Assembly: GCA_023410475.1 (NCBI GenBank)
Contig: JAEYPS010000034.1
Coordinates: 1 to 6,262 of the forward strand
DNA length: 6,262 bases
DNA from: Bacillota bacterium
GTDB lineage: Bacteria; Bacillota; Clostridia; Christensenellales; SZUA-584
Direction: 5' to 3'
In this document: in pieces, positions 6,004 through 6,262 of the stretch
How positions within the stretch are numbered: position 1 is the stretch's first letter
Layout: the number at the start of each line of letters is the position of its first letter
The notes under the pieces: model-generated
Told to the model about the DNA's origin: nothing
The model's input: the letters and a program-made list of their open reading frames with translations, nothing else
Databases searched by the model: none
Made by a program: the position numbers and the translations under genes

Positions 6004-6262
6004 ATGATGAGAATTTTTGTACGTTTATTTATTATATTGATAATTGGGGCTGTAATAGCAGGGGTAATAATATTTCTGCCGAAACAAGGGGATAACGGCG
6101 GCTCTGCCGCGCCTCCCTCTTCGGGCGACGCGGGAGGCGTCCTCATAAACGAGGTCATGTCTTCCAACAAGGGCATATTCCCCGATAACAACGGAAACAG
6201 CAGCGACTGGGTTGAGCTTTTCAACCCAACGGACCGCGATATAGACCTCACGAACTGCGCGC
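6004..6262 (+). CDS. Membrane-anchored or secreted lamin-tail-domain protein, 5' part only
   Basis: ATG 6004 opens a frame that runs off the window after 86 codons. ATG 6007 is equally possible and better spaced from the weak AGAGA (5996-6000). Residues about 4-26 form one hydrophobic helix (IFVRLFIILIIGAVIAG...), a signal anchor or signal peptide. A low-complexity Gly/Ser/Pro linker (about 29-46) follows. From about residue 47, VLINEVMSSN, a DNNGNSSDWVELFNPT stretch and DIDLTNC match the start of a lamin tail domain (LTD), where 'INEv..sN' and 'DWvEl.Np' are the hallmark strands. In Bacillota this arrangement often precedes a CotH-kinase domain, but nothing in the window shows it. Domain identity is well supported; the full function is not visible. 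Confidence 0.85.
   Translation, partial: MMRIFVRLFIILIIGAVIAGVIIFLPKQGDNGGSAAPPSSGDAGGVLINEVMSSNKGIFPDNNGNSSDWVELFNPTDRDIDLTNCA

Overview
The window is a stretch of about 50% G+C bacterial DNA with every recognisable gene on the + strand. A Clostridia-like Bacillota is the best guess. The reasons are the YoaR/VanW-type surface protein, AGGAGG-type ribosome binding sites in front of two genes, a two-HMA-domain copper ATPase, and secreted Fn3 and lamin-tail proteins. Isoleucine is written very often as ATA. This is inference from gene content and codon use; no RNA gene is present to confirm it.

Layout. Positions 1-189 are the 3' end of a gene whose product ends in a fibronectin type III domain, closed by a clear intrinsic terminator (235-273). 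A 180-base intergenic region with a TATAAT box follows. Then comes a VanW-family protein with a lipoprotein signal peptide (454-2067). A 75-base gap with a TATAAT box and a small dyad precedes a complete Cu(I)-exporting P1B ATPase, CopA (2143-4602). A histidine-phosphatase-family protein (4617-5225) starts 14 bases after copA and is probably cotranscribed with it. A 133-base gap with several inverted repeats leads to a small zinc-ribbon protein with two membrane helices (5359-5853). After a 150-base AT-rich gap, a membrane-anchored lamin-tail-domain protein begins at 6004 and runs off the end.

How the genes fit together. The flanking genes (Fn3 protein, VanW lipoprotein, zinc-ribbon membrane protein, lamin-tail protein) all concern the cell envelope or surface. 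CopA removes cytoplasmic copper. No copper regulator (CsoR, CopY, CueR) or CopZ chaperone is encoded here, so copper control must come from elsewhere or be absent. I see no mobile element, CRISPR array, tRNA or rRNA, and no convincing new multi-gene system. The items most worth a second look are the uncharacterised zinc-ribbon membrane protein with its leader, the insertion in the VanW protein, and the copA-phosphatase pairing.
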